Shown piece after piece: positions 43,003-53,979 of a stretch of DNA of 64,000 nt (its first letter is position 1; each line of letters opens with the position of its first letter). The DNA is taken from the NCBI GenBank assembly GCA_030323885.1, contig CM059190.1, forward strand, positions 86,614,762 through 86,678,761, given 5' to 3'. Below the pieces are notes generated by a model, which was given only the letters and a program-made list of their open reading frames with translations, had not been told where the DNA came from and did not search any database. This DNA comes from Branchipolynoe longqiensis. Lineage: Eukaryota; Annelida; Polychaeta; Phyllodocida; Polynoidae. A program made the translations under genes and the position numbers.

Positions 43003-43580
43003 AAGAAGCGAAATACTACATACACACATAAGGACAAAAGAAGAAAAAAGACCCCCAACAAATCAGTGAAAGGAGAACGAGATCGATGGGACATCTGATG
43101 AGACTAGACAAGACAACAGAAGCGAGACAAGGGAAAGGAGGCAATGACAAAAGCAACAAGAAACCTCAAGGAAACAGAAAACAGATTCAAATGATAAAAG
43201 AGTAAAATGGGGGCGGGAGGGAAATATAAAATAATAAAAAAAATGTTTAAAAAGCTGGCAGACTTGGAAAGGAAGAATTGAAAAAAAAACTGTTCTATTC
43301 TAATAGGGTCAGATAGAGGGCAACGATGAAAGAGAAAGCACACATCCAACCGCAGTTTTCTTACTGCAAGTTACTCGGTTTAGCATTAGTAAAGCATAAT
43401 AGATAATATATCTTATTGGACAGCTGTTAGGGGGGCGGGGAAGAAAACAAAGAAAAGGGTACTCATCACCTACAACAGATCCAGAGACGAGCAGTACGTT
43501 GACCACATTGACAGGAGACACTACGCTAACAATGTCCCAAATCCGCCTACTAACAAATTAATTAAAGCACCAACTTAGTT
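43003..43580. other. A-rich, no gene recognised
   Basis: Purine-biased plus strand (GAGACAAGGGAAAGGAGGCA and similar). The minus-strand frames are Phe/Leu-rich and unsupported. Confidence 0.45.
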
Positions 43581-43581
43581 C

Positions 43582-43736
43582 TACCCCAGTCACACTATGT
43601 TTGCGATGGCTTGCGACCACTTTGCGACCACCAAAAAGGGGCGATCGTAAAATGGTCACAGACCATTTTAGTCGCTAGGAGGTTGCAGATGCTGCACCAA
43701 AAAACCTCCTTGCGACCAAAATGGTTGCCCGGAGGC
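43582..43736. mobile_element. TACCCCAGTCACAC-ended MITE, copy 2 (truncated)
   Basis: Left end TACCCCAGTCACACTATG, then GCTTGCGACCACTTTGCGAC and ATTTTAGTCGCTAGGAGGTT as in 19533-19783. The right end is lost at an ACATGCACGC microsatellite (43737-43800). Confidence 0.75.
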
Positions 43737-43802
43737 ACACATGCACGCACACATGCACGCACACATGCATGCACAAACGCACACATGCACGCACACACAC
43801 GG
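43737..43802 (+). repeat. (ACATGCACGC)n microsatellite
   Basis: About six decamer units with variants. Confidence 0.85.
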
Positions 43803-43868
43803 CAGAGGTAAAGATCTATACGGCTATTGTGCTGTTCATCTTGGAAAGCAACAGTAGGATCAGGATAT

Positions 43869-44187
43869 TTTTGGGGTTTTACATCCTGGCAACATCTAAG
43901 GTCACATCATGACGAGTACCGACTCACAGTGTGGACTCATGGCAGCTTTATAGTGCAACTCCACTGAGAGATTGAACTGCCATCACCATGATCTGATATC
44001 CTACTCGGTCACATTATCCTGACACTGAGCAAACCAGTCCTGGCCCTACCCTAGGAATGCTGAGCGCCAGGCGAGGTAGCAACAAGCATCAAATTTATAA
44101 GTCATGGGATTGACTCGGCTGGGGTTCGAACCCAGAACCTCCTGCACAGAAATCCAGTCAGTGCTCTCAGTGATTCAGCTATTCCCA
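43869..44187 (-). mobile_element. SINE-A, full-length minus copy (first subtype)
   Basis: Tail GGGTTTTACATCCTGGCAAC, GGCGAGGTAGCAACAAGCAT, B box inverse GGGGTTCGAACCC, ending GTGATTCAGCTATTCCCA. Head to head with the next copy, about 8 bp apart. Confidence 0.88.
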
Positions 44188-44195
44188 TAGACCAA

Positions 44196-44515
44196 ACGGG
44201 ATGGCTGAATCGTCCGTCTCCCGTGCTGGTAGATCGTGGGGTCGAGGGTTCGAACCCTGGTCGAGTCAAACCAATGACTTAAAAATTGATACTTGTCGCT
44301 TCCTAGCCAGGTGCTTGGCATTATTAGGACAGGCAAGGACTGGTGTGCTCAGTGTCAGGATAATGTGACTGAGTGGGATACCAGGTCATGGTGCTGGTGG
44401 CCTGGTTTCCCAGTGGGACAGCACTATAAAGTCGCCATGAGTGCGCACTGTCACAAGTCGATACCCATCCTGATATGACCTTAGATGTTGCTAGGACGTA
44501 AAACAACAACAAACA
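44196..44515 (+). mobile_element. SINE-A, full-length plus copy (second subtype)
   Basis: ACGGGATGGCTGAATCGTCC, GGGTTCGAACCCTGGTCGAG, TTGATACTTGTCGCTTCCTA, GTGGGATACCAGGTCATGG, GCACTATAAAGTCGCCATGA, GATATGACCTTAGATGTTGC, ending in an AACAACAACAAAC tail. One of the best preserved copies. Confidence 0.92.
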
Positions 44516-44540
44516 TACATCAGCTATTACGTCTGGTCGG

Positions 44541-44722
44541 GATGCGTGCGTGCGTGCGTGATTGAGTGAGTGATTGATTGAGTGGGTGAGTGAGTGGGTG
44601 AGTGAGTGGATCAGTGAGTGAGTGAGTGAGTGAGTGAACGAGTAGGTGAATGAATGAGCGAGTGAATGATTAGATGAATGAATGAGTTAATGGGTAAATG
44701 AATGAATGAGTGAGTGATGTCG
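44541..44722 (+). repeat. (GAGT)n/(GAAT)n degenerate microsatellite
   Basis: GTGCGTGCGTGCGTGATTGA, then GAGTGAGTGGGTGAG and GAATGAATGAGTGAGT variants. Confidence 0.88.
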
Positions 44723-45027
44723 ATTTAAAATTACGTTAGCAACAAAGGTTAGGATAAGGTCAACGCATGTTTAATAATGGCGCATTGTTGTATAATCAAA
44801 GTAAAAAATATTGTACCAATATATCATTAAATTTAAATTCCTTCTCTTCTTAGTCTAATAATTTGATCGGTTAATTGTGAGTAGTATCCAAACAATATTG
44901 TTCAGGTAAAGCTCCATTATCTAATGAAGGCATTACATTGAAAGGGGGGGGGGGGGGAGAACAAGAAAAAAGTTAAATTATTTAAATTCGCCAGAAAAAA
45001 GTTATGATATTCTTGGATCAATACCTC

Positions 45028-45337
45028 TCGGTTGGTTGGTTGGATGTTGGAGTTTTACTTCTTGGCAACATCCAAGGACACATCAGGACGGGTACCGGCT
45101 CATGACAACTTTATAGTGCTGCCCCACTGGGAAATCACGCCATCAGCACCATGAGCTGATATCCCATTCAGTCACATTATCCTGCCACTGAACTAGCCAG
45201 TCCTTGCCCCATCATAGTAATGCCAAGTGACAAGTATTAATTGTGTATGTCATTGGTTTGACTCGACCCGGAATCGAACTCCCGATCTCCCGAACGGGAG
45301 GCCTACACTCTGCCGATTCGACCACCGCGCCCGGTAT
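45028..45337 (-). mobile_element. SINE-A, full-length minus copy (first subtype)
   Basis: TTGGAGTTTTACTTCTTGGC, GGTACCGGCTCATGACAACT (small body deletion), CATTGGTTTGACTCGACCCG, inverse B box GGAATCGAACTCCCG, ending TTCGACCACCGCGCCCGG. Confidence 0.88.
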
Positions 45338-45512
45338 TTAATACATCTCGGTAACTGAACTATCATTCCATACCCAAAACCAATGGAACCAGGGTCAAGA
45401 AACCAGATTCATGGCATTTTTAAATGTTACAAATTATAGATCAACCTTATACAGGAACTCAGGTTCTCAAGTACTAAAGAACATTTCTTTTCGAACACCT
45501 TTTTAACCTTAA

Positions 45513-45833
45513 AGTTGTGTAGTGCTCTGCACTGACCTCTCGGGCAAGGAGTCGCATAGACAGGTAGGCGTGGGTAGTGTGGTGACATCAGGGAGCCTAG
45601 GTGGTGGTTAGCACACTGCCCCGGAATGCAAAGAGATGTGGGTTTGAGTCCCACTCTAGGCGCAATATTTCCAATTTTCATCACCCCCACGACACTGGTT
45701 GCCGTGACCATGATCCTGTACAAGCTACGCGTTGTATAGTTGTTGAACCTACCCTGTGTATACATGTGTAAGTGCACGCACTGCCTGTATGTATGTAATT
45801 GTAAGCATTAAAAGATTACAATTCCAGGGGGAC
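45513..45833 (+). mobile_element. SINE-B, tRNA-derived, copy 1
   Basis: GTGTAGTGCTCTGCACTGAC leads into a tRNA-like region (GGGAGCCTAGGTGGTGGTTA GCACA, A-box type, and GTGGGTTTGAGTCCCACTCT, B-box type), then CGCAATATTTCCAATTTTCA and a 3' part ending GTAAGCATTAAAAGATTACA. The tRNA part resembles the Gln/Glu/Asp group. Unrelated to SINE-A. Confidence 0.75.
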
Positions 45834-45834
45834 G

Positions 45835-46016
45835 AGTGTAGTGGTCTGCACTGACTTCTCAGGCAAGGAGCTGCATCGACAGGTGGCGTGGGTAGTGTGG
45901 TGACATCAGGGAGCCTCGGTGGTGTAATGGTTAGCACACTGGCCCAGAATGCAAAGAGATGTGGGTTTGAGTCCCACTCTAGGTGCAATATTTCCCATTT
46001 TCATCACTCCCACAAC
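45835..46016 (+). mobile_element. SINE-B, copy 2 (3'-truncated)
   Basis: Starts directly after copy 1 with GTGTAGTGGTCTGCACTGAC and contains GTGGTGTAATGGTTAGCACA and GGGTTTGAGTCCCACTCTAG. It ends after TTTTCATCACTCCCACAAC, against a TTAA-family MITE. Confidence 0.75.
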
Positions 46017-46364
46017 AGTTGCAAAGTCCGATGGTTTTGAGTTAATGCCCATTTTCTATGATAAAGACATTAGATTGATCGTTATAATCTACTTAGCTTT
46101 AGTTTGAAGTAATGTGTATTATAACATGGCTAACATTTGCTCAGAGTGAAGACAAACCAAAATTAATTTTGCCAAGCTCATCAGAATTCTGACACCACAT
46201 GCTTCATGCGTAACAGGTTCCATTAAATTGGTTTAATATTTCGTTCTGTACAGCAACAAATGCTTAATAGGTGCACCAGCATCTAAGTTGGATATGTAGG
46301 GTCAAATTTAGGTTAACTTTTGATTTTGACAACTTTATGCTTTCATCGGATTATCCAGCTTTAA
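46017..46364. mobile_element. TTAA-family MITE, near full-length
   Basis: Left AGTTGCAAAGTCCGATGG, right CATCGGATTATCCAGCTTTAA. The interior matches 32068-32417 and 59168-59520. Confidence 0.8.
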
Positions 46365-46611
46365 TGTAATCAATAAAATGCTAAAACCATCGTTCCAAGA
46401 ACAAGCAGCTTCAGGTCAAGCAGTGCTATCAATTACCAGAAGAAAAACAGCAGACGCCATCAATTTCACTAATACGATCAGGAGCGCCCGTCTATTCTTA
46501 CAGAGAGTATGCCATCGTCTTTGAAACTGAAGTGTGGAATGTTCCGCTAAAAAGTTCCCAAAACAACCAGCGCAGTTAAACGTGATGCTCTAGTAAATGT
46601 AGCGCCCACCT

Positions 46612-48045
46612 CCCTCCACATCCCACAGCGCTGTTCTATCAACCTAACCGACAAGAGTGACAAAACAAACATATAGTCGAACCTCCCTCCACATCCCACA
46701 GCGCTGTTCTATCAACCTAACCGACAAGAGTGACAAAACAAACATATAGTCTAACCTCCCTCCACATCCCACAGCGCTGTTCAATCAACCTAACCGACAA
46801 GAGTGACAAAACAAACATATAGTCGAACCTCCCTCCACATCCCACAGCGCTGTTCTATCAACCTAACCGACAAGTGAAAAACAAACATATAGTCGAACCT
46901 CCCTCCACATCCCACAGCGCTGTTCTATCAACCTAACCGACAAGAGTGACAAAACAAACATATAGTCGAACCTCCCTCCACATCCCACAGCGCTGTTCTA
47001 TCAACCTAACCGACAAGAGTGACAAAACAAACATATAGTCTAACCTCCCTCCACATCCCACAGCGCTGTTCTATCAACCTAACCGACAAGAGTGACAAAA
47101 CAAACATATAGTCGAACCTCCCTCCACATCCCACAGCGCTGTTCTATCAACCTAACCGACAAGAGTGACAAAACAAACATATAGTCTAACCTCCCTCCAC
47201 ATCTCACAGTGCTGTTCTATCAACCTAACCGACAAGGTGACAAAACAAACATATAGTCGAACCTCCCTCCACATCCCACAGCGCTGTTCTATCAACCTAA
47301 CCGACAAGGTGACAAAACAAACATATAGTCTAACCTCCCTCCACATCCCACAGCGCTGTTCTATCAACCTAACCGACAAGAGTGACAAAACAAACATATA
47401 GTCGAACCTCCCTCCACATCCCACAGCGCTGTTCTATCAACCTAACCGACAAGGTGACAAAACAAACATATAGTCTAACCTCACTCCACATCCCACAGCG
47501 CTGTTCTATCAACCTAACCGACAAGGTGACAAAACAAACATATAGTCTAACCTCCCTCCACATCCCACAGCGCTGTTCTATCAACCTAACCGACAAGAGT
47601 ACAAAACAAACATATAGTCTAAACTCCCTCCACATCCCACAGCCCTGAATCAACCTAACCGACAAGAGTGACAAAACAAACATATGGTCTAACCTCCCTC
47701 CACATCCCACAGCGCTGTTCTATCAACCTAACCGACAAGGTGACAAAACAAACATATAGTCTAACCTCCCTCCACATCCCACAGCGCTGTTCTATCAACC
47801 TAACCGACAAGAGTGACAAAACAAACATATAGTCGAACCTCCCTCCACATCCCACAGCGCTGTTCTATCAACCTAACCGACAAGAGTGACAAAACAAACA
47901 TATAGTCTAACCTCCCTCCACATCCCACAGCGCTGTTCTATCAACCTAACCGACAAGAGTGACAAAACAAACATATAGTCTAACCTCCCTCCACATCTCA
48001 CAGTGCTGTTCTATCAACCTAACCGACAAAACAAACATATAGTCT
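46612..48045 (+). repeat. 73-bp satellite array, about 20 copies
   Basis: Unit: TCCACATCCCACAGCGCTGT, TCTATCAACCTAACCGACAA, GAGTGACAAAACAAACATAT, AGTCGAACCTCCC. Variants differ at AGTC(G/T)AAC and by loss of AGA in GACAAGAGTGAC. Units are nearly identical, so amplification or homogenisation is recent. Frames of up to 113 codons are artefacts. Confidence 0.96.
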
Positions 48046-48284
48046 ATCAACAAAATAAGTATTATCTAAAAAAATTAAGTTTAACCTAATTTTCCTGAAT
48101 CAAAACACAAATTAGATAATCACTAAACAAAATTCCTTACCAGAGTTCGAAATAAGACTGTGGAAATAAGAGCTTGTCTGTTTGTCCTGGGCAAGTGAAA
48201 ATTCAGCCGGATAAGTGAAAAATCAAACAAGAATTGTCCGGCGGACAAGTGATTTCTTTGTGCTTATTTCTATCACCGCATAAA

Positions 48285-48605
48285 GCCCCTGTCACACATC
48301 ACCGAATTGAGCAACGGACAGAATTGTCTAGTCCGGTGGTGTTCAGGTGTCATAAGTATCAAAATGTGTCAAAATGTTGCGATATCGGGTCAAAGGCCAC
48401 TGGATGAACGGACATGAAACGGACATGAAACGGATAGCCAACGGACAAAACAAACTCAAACCAGACAAGAACCATAGACCTCAATCCGGCGGCATCCGTT
48501 CCAAGTTTTGTGCATGTTCAAAACTTGTACGGACACAAACCGGACTATCAATGGACTTTGTTTGGTTTCTTTCCGTTTCCTCCAATCCGGTGATGTGTGA
48601 CAGCC
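48285..48605. mobile_element. MITE with GCCCCTGTCACACATCACCG ends
   Basis: Left GCCCCTGTCACACATCACCG, right CCGGTGATGTGTGACAG. The interior is rich in AACGGACA/TGTCCGTT-type motifs in both orientations (CGGACATGAAACGGACATGA, GTACGGACACAAACCGGAC). Confidence 0.8.
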
Positions 48606-48660
48606 GCTTAAGTCGCAACTTATATACATAATAGGTATATATTGAGACTAATTTCTATTG

Positions 48661-48663
<3 letters not shown>

Positions 48664-48694
<31 letters not shown>
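48664..48694. repeat. (TA)n tract
   Basis: Pure TA dinucleotide run of about 31 bp. Confidence 0.9.
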
Positions 48695-48695
<1 letters not shown>

Positions 48696-48699
48696 CAGC

Positions 48700-50095
48700 A
48701 TTCCAAATAACAGCTTGTCCGGGGCAAGTGAAAATTCAGACGGACAAGTGAAAACCACACTAGACTTGTCTGGTTGACAGGTGAAAATTTTGTGCTTATT
48801 TCTATCACTGCTCACGCAAGTATCCTCCACGGACTGCGGGGAGCACTCGGTAAACAGTTCGTGAAACACGTTGCAGAGAGTTCCGGTTCCGGCTGGATAA
48901 GATATGCCGGTGAGCGGCCTTCCCGCAATGCACCGGTGTTATTTGAACACACTAACAGCTCGTCTAGAATCCAATCTGATATTTATTTACAGCACACGTG
49001 TCTTACTGCTGCATCAAATCACACGAGCAGTTGTGTGTGTGTTGTGTGTGTGGTAAATATGTTTATTCTCCTGAATAAGTTCTTTTGTCAGTGTCGAAGC
49101 ACTGGTCTTGCAGCCATTTGTTCAATTCGAGATTATTTACACAAAAATGGTATATAGAACAAAGTGTACAACAATAACTGTTCAATACAGCATATAGCAC
49201 AATTAAATTCTGATAGTTTCCCACAAGTTCCACAGCAATAATGCAACAGTAGTGTCATATGACTATATCAATATTAGTCATATCGATCTAAGTATTTTCT
49301 GAGTATTTTCAGGGTATTTAGAATGTAAGCGGAAGTTATCTTCTGTATTAATTTGGTAAAATTTAATAAGTTTTAATGTAGGGTCTGATAAGTTGGAGTT
49401 AAACAATTGGTATATAATTGTCAGTTTGCTAGGAATATTCTAGTGTTACCCTATTGTGGTTACTTATGTGAGCTTGTTATTTGCAGTTTGTTGTTTTAGT
49501 GTTGATAGTCACCTATCCGCAATAGGAGTTCTGCTGTTGGGGTGGGGTTGTTAGTAACACATTGGACCAGCTGTGGCCAGTTAAGCAGTGGGACCAACCC
49601 CAGTGCATTTGGTTTTAAACTTTACATTTGTATTTGGACTGTCACTGTCATTAGGTAGTGGCAGCCCGCTGGCATGCTGCCAATCACTGGGTAAAATGAG
49701 TAAATTTGTCTTTTTTTTCAATGTTTCTATCTCTATGTACAAGCAACCTATGATATTATAAAGTACCGGGTATATGTAGATAAAGAGGAAGTCTAGCTCT
49801 TGACTTCTCTTTTGTTTGCTTGTTAATATTTTTATTTAACAAGTTATCTGCACTTGAGAAATGTAGTTTTACACAATTATGTGTAGCACATGCACTTCTG
49901 GCTGTACAGAATAAACTGACTACCTGCATTAGCGAAAGGCTCTGGCTGTATGCAGGCTACAAATGTGTTTTTAGGATCAATAGGAAAGCTTATATTATCA
50001 GCTTTGTAATGATATGTGGCAATGGAAAATATGAAAAATAACCTATTTTGACTTGCAAAATAGTCTTAAAACTCATTACGTTTGTTTTGACTTGT
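48700..50095. other. No gene recognised
   Basis: The sequence flanking the TA tract at 48710-48800 (AACAGCTTGTCCGGGGCAAG, TGAAAATTTTGTGCTTATTT) repeats a motif at 48170-48275, so this is an older dispersed repeat. Otherwise AT-rich and unassigned. Confidence 0.45.
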
Positions 50096-50123
50096 TTGTG
50101 TTTTACGTCCTAGCAATATCTAT

Positions 50124-50498
50124 CAGGGATGAAAGTGGTCTCCGGGAAAAAAAGCGGAAATGCTGATATTCTCCCATAGGCTTAGCATTGTCAGGGAATC
50201 ACTGAAAATTCCTGGAAGTCGGATTTCATACATATTGCTATACGCTGATAGTGCTGCTAGTGCTGCGACGTTTGCACCACATATCGGTATACGCTGATAG
50301 TGCTGCAGCGTTTGCACCACATATTAGTATACGCTGATGGTGCAGCATCGTTAACTAACGTATTGGTTGGTTGGTTGGAGTTTTACGTCCTGGCAACATC
50401 TAAGGTCATATCAGGAAGGGTGCAACATATTAGTATACACTTATAGCTACAGGGAAAATCCCGGAAATCCGAGAAATCGCAGAGATCTTTCATCCCTG
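50124..50498. mobile_element. CAGGGATGAAAG-type MITE nested in a SINE
   Basis: Ends CAGGGATGAAAGTGGTCTCC and GATCTTTCATCCCTG, with a 6-bp ATCTAT duplication. Inside: AGCGGAAATGCTGATATTCT, CCCATAGG, repeated TATACGCTGATAGTGCTGC units and GAAATCCGAGAAATCGCAGA. The CAGGG termini suggest hAT, but hAT duplications are normally 8 bp. Related copies at 7565-7883 and 17757-18057. Confidence 0.85.
50363..50420 (-). mobile_element. SINE-A tail-only insertion inside the MITE
   Basis: TTGGTTGGTTGGTTGGAGTT, TTACGTCCTGGCAACATCTA and AGGTCATATCAGGAAGGG. Only the last ~58 bp of a SINE are present, making a third nesting level. Confidence 0.8.
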
Positions 50499-50809
50499 AT
50501 CTATGGTCATGTCGGAGCGGGTAGTGACTTGTGGCAGTGCACACTCATGGTGACTTTATAGTGCTGCTCCACCAGGAGCTCAGGTCGTCACCACCATCAT
50601 AACTCAATTTCCCATTAACTCACATTATCCTGATACTGAACTAAACCATCCTTGCCCTATCCTAGTAATGCAAAGAAAAGAGCGCCAGGATAGATAGCAA
50701 CAACGATAAATTTAGTAAGCCATCGGTTTGACTCAACTGGGATTAAAACACCCGACCTTCCACATGGGAAGCATGAACTCTTACCAATTCAGCCACCACA
50801 TCCGGTGCT

Positions 50810-52260
50810 AATAGCACGTAAAACCCCAATAAACAAACAAAGCATTTCGCAACAAGAGACAACACTGAATGGTGAACGGCTTGCTGTTGGTAATGTGCTG
50901 TCCGGTGTGAGGGATGGGTATCGGAGCAGAGGTGAGGCCAGGAAGTCATCCCACATAATGCATTAGCGGTAACATCTGGATTTAGGTGTGAACAGAAGCA
51001 CGACCGGAATGCGGGGAGCGATCTGTCTCCTCCTGCACGAACACACTCCGCGCATCATTACCCTCTCTCCCATTCCAGAATTAATAGTATTTTAATTTTA
51101 CAGAGGACTAACTAAACCTTTCCCACCACACAACACGCACAGTTAGTTACCCGTGACCTGCAACATTAGTTCTAGCTACTTCCACCAGAGAGGGGGTTGG
51201 TGATGAAAATCCTATGTGAGACTAGCGGAACTTAGTATACCTTTATTCCTAATTGGATCATTCTCTGAAACTGGCGTACCACATATTTGGTTTACACGTT
51301 TCGATGGCGATAATGAAGGCTAAGTATGGTGGCAATATTACATGTATTTAATCTATCCCACAAAATGTATCAAAAATATGCTTGCATGATTTTGTGATAC
51401 TGTGAACATTTACACACAAACACCAAACCGTTTCTCAATTTTTTCTTGGAACACAATCTTTTTTACTTAACTGTAATGAATAAAATCTTGTTTGAATTAG
51501 TTGTGTATGCTAAAATGATGTTATGGCGGTGCATTTGATTTCCATATTATGCAAGTGATTTTAATGTATTTCTCAATTTGCATATAATCAATATATCAAA
51601 AAGTGAAATAGCCTTCTTTTCTTTCTTTTTTTCCGCAAACCTGCATACAAACATGGAATCTGATATTATTTAGAACGTTTCCACTTTTGGCTTCCATGTC
51701 ACACTTTGGTTGCCCAGTTTCAGAGAATGACCCAATTACCCTCCAGAAAACGCCATGTAACTGAGCCAATGTAGCAAGCACCGCTGCCGCTCCAGTATCC
51801 CAATGAGAACAGTGGGCGGGGCTGTATTAGCTATATCACGATGAAAGGATTAGCATTGCTCCAAGTTCATACCTTGTCGCCCCACCCTCAACGATTGAAG
51901 TAGCCAACAACAGTAGTGGTTACTAAGTAGACACAGTCGTTGCCAAGGTGTAGTGCTACAAATGGAGAATTAATAACCTGCCGATCCTCTCCACGCCCAT
52001 ATCGAATAGATATCTACCATGTGTAGTATGCCAAGTGGTGTCAAATTCAGCTGCGTGTGGCCATGCCTCGCGGGTCGCTAACTTAGCCCCACCAAGATGG
52101 ATCGTGCAGAATTGTCAGCATGTTCACTTGGATACAATTTACAAACAGGTTATCTTTGCCGATGGTGTATTTTTTGTTGTTGTAAAGACAAATTTCTAAT
52201 GGTTTCGTAGCAACTTCCGAACTATTTCCCCAATTTATATTATATAGGCTCTATCAAATA
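50810..52260. other. No gene recognised
   Basis: Mixed composition without recognisable element ends, domains or tandem arrays. Confidence 0.45.
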
Positions 52261-52264
52261 CACC

Positions 52265-52537
52265 TCTATTGTCACGGTACCATAGGCAACAGAAGGATAT
52301 TCTAAAATCACGGTACTGTGACAGCAGTGTGAGTCTGGCATCAAAGTACCATTGATATAGATGGACAGTCTAGCGTCACGATACCGTTCTTTTTGATTAA
52401 AAGGTAGTCAATGCCTACCCGAAATATCTAACCTTAAACCTAAACCTGAGTGGCACGGTGATTGTAGATTAATCTATTGTCGTCACAGTACTGTTACTAT
52501 AGAATCTCGTGCTAGAGACGTGATACCGTGACAATAG
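52265..52537. mobile_element. MITE with CTATTGTCACGGTA ends
   Basis: Left CTATTGTCACGGTACCATAG, right GTGATACCGTGACAATAG. Internal copies of TCACGGTACTGTGACAG and TCACGATACCG repeat the end motif in both orientations. 273 bp. Confidence 0.8.
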
Positions 52538-53089
52538 CCACTCCGCTATCAATAGAGGGGGTGAAATGATGTCACAAGACAACTTTTGGTGGCCATATTG
52601 GATTACATACAGAAGGCTTGCAACTGCCTACACTGTGCTTATATACTGATTTGTTGGTTTATTTGTCACTGCTTTGAGCAGTTTGGCCTCAGAAGTTGTT
52701 GCTAAAGTGCTGCAAGTAAACACATTGGATGTAAACTGCCCAGAACCTCCCAGAACACAAGAAAACTCTGTTTTACTGCATCTGCATGCATTCACAACAT
52801 GGCTAAGGAGGGTGCTCATAATCCAAGATGGCTGGCCGCTGACTGCTGAGTGATGACGTCACGTGCAATCCCTCTATATGGTTTGAAATAGTGAATTAAA
52901 AAGATAACAAGCATCGTGTGTAATAACACGTAAGTTGCACAATGCGATGAAAGCGTAGAGTTATCGAAGTCAAAGCACTTCCTCGGAGTTGTTCCTAGGA
53001 ATTTAGATACTGGTACACTTATTAAACATTTACAGCAGGCCTCTGCGGTAAGCTGCTGAGCTCGAAAACAAGTAAACAAAGCATATGGG

Positions 53090-53272
53090 CTACCAGCGTT
53101 TCAGCGCGTACACCAAAATTAATTATGCATGTTTTCACTTCAAATATCTCCAAATTAACCTCCTGAACTAAAGGCTATTTCAAACTAAAGTAAAGTAGAT
53201 TATAATGATCCACCTAAAAACAAAATGTAATGGGAGAAGTTCAAAACCATCACATTATGAAACCTTAAACGG
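53090..53272. mobile_element. TTAA-family MITE fragment
   Basis: CACCAAAATTAATTATGCAT, TTTTCACTTCAAATATCTCC, CTATTTCAAACTAAAGTAAA and TCAAAACCATCACATTATGA. The left terminus is eroded. Confidence 0.65.
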
Positions 53273-53531
53273 CCTTTTCACATGGTGTTTGACAGTTACT
53301 GGTTGGCTCAGTCAGGAAGGATAACGCCACTGAGTGACATATCATATCTCATCAGTGGTACAAGATATCAGTTGGGCGGCACTCAATTCAGTTACTATCA
53401 TAATGACGTCAGATGCTGTTGGGACTTAAAATTCCAATTAATGAATCGTTTTTCAGAAAAATTGAAAATAGGCCTATACAGACCATCAACATGCTTGGAC
53501 GGTTCACTAATCCGGTGAAATAAGCTGTTCA

Positions 53532-53817
53532 TTTGTTGGGGTTTTACATCCTAGCGACAGACAAGGTCATATCAGGATAGGTACTGACTAATGGCGATTT
53601 AAAAAATATATATAGTGCTACCACATTGGGAGACAAGCCACCGACACCATGACCCGATATCCCACTCAGTCACATTATCCTGATACTGAGCAAACCAGTT
53701 TGTGCCCTATCCTAGACATACCACGCGCCAGGCTAGGTAGCGACAAGTATCAATTTTCTATGTCACTGGTTTGACTGAGCTGGGATTGAAACTCCCGACC
53801 TTCCACACGGGTTGACA
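53532..53817 (-). mobile_element. SINE-A, minus copy
   Basis: GGGGTTTTACATCCTAGCGA, CACTCAGTCACATTATCCTG, CGCGCCAGGCTAGGTAGCGA, TGTCACTGGTTTGACTGAGC and a head fragment CTCCCGACCTTCCACACGGG. An (AT)-rich insertion AAAAAATATATATAG sits in the body. The extreme head is missing. Confidence 0.85.
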
Positions 53818-53979
53818 TAAGCTCATCCTGACCAACATTTGGATGAACTGGTTTCTACTGGTAACACAGTGCCACCCACTCACCCAGCCTTCAGTCCCGT
53901 CCATCATGGCTGCTGGACTGCTTCTCCGGCATGCACATGCGCACTACTTCTGTTTTCACGTACAGTGAGTAACTGGGTT

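Larger units (their letters stand above)
50092..50808 (-). mobile_element. SINE-A, minus copy split by a MITE
   Basis: The tail GTTTTACGTCCTAGCAATATC lies left of the MITE. The body resumes at 50499 with ATCTATGGTCATGTCGGAGC, then GTGGCAGTGCACACTCATGG, and the head ends TTCAGCCACCACATCCGG. ATCTAT is duplicated on both sides of the MITE (50118-50123, 50499-50504). Confidence 0.85.

Noticed and set aside
46612..48045. Possible CRISPR-like array
   Set aside because: There are no unique spacers: the whole 73-bp unit repeats, which is a satellite. The host is eukaryotic.
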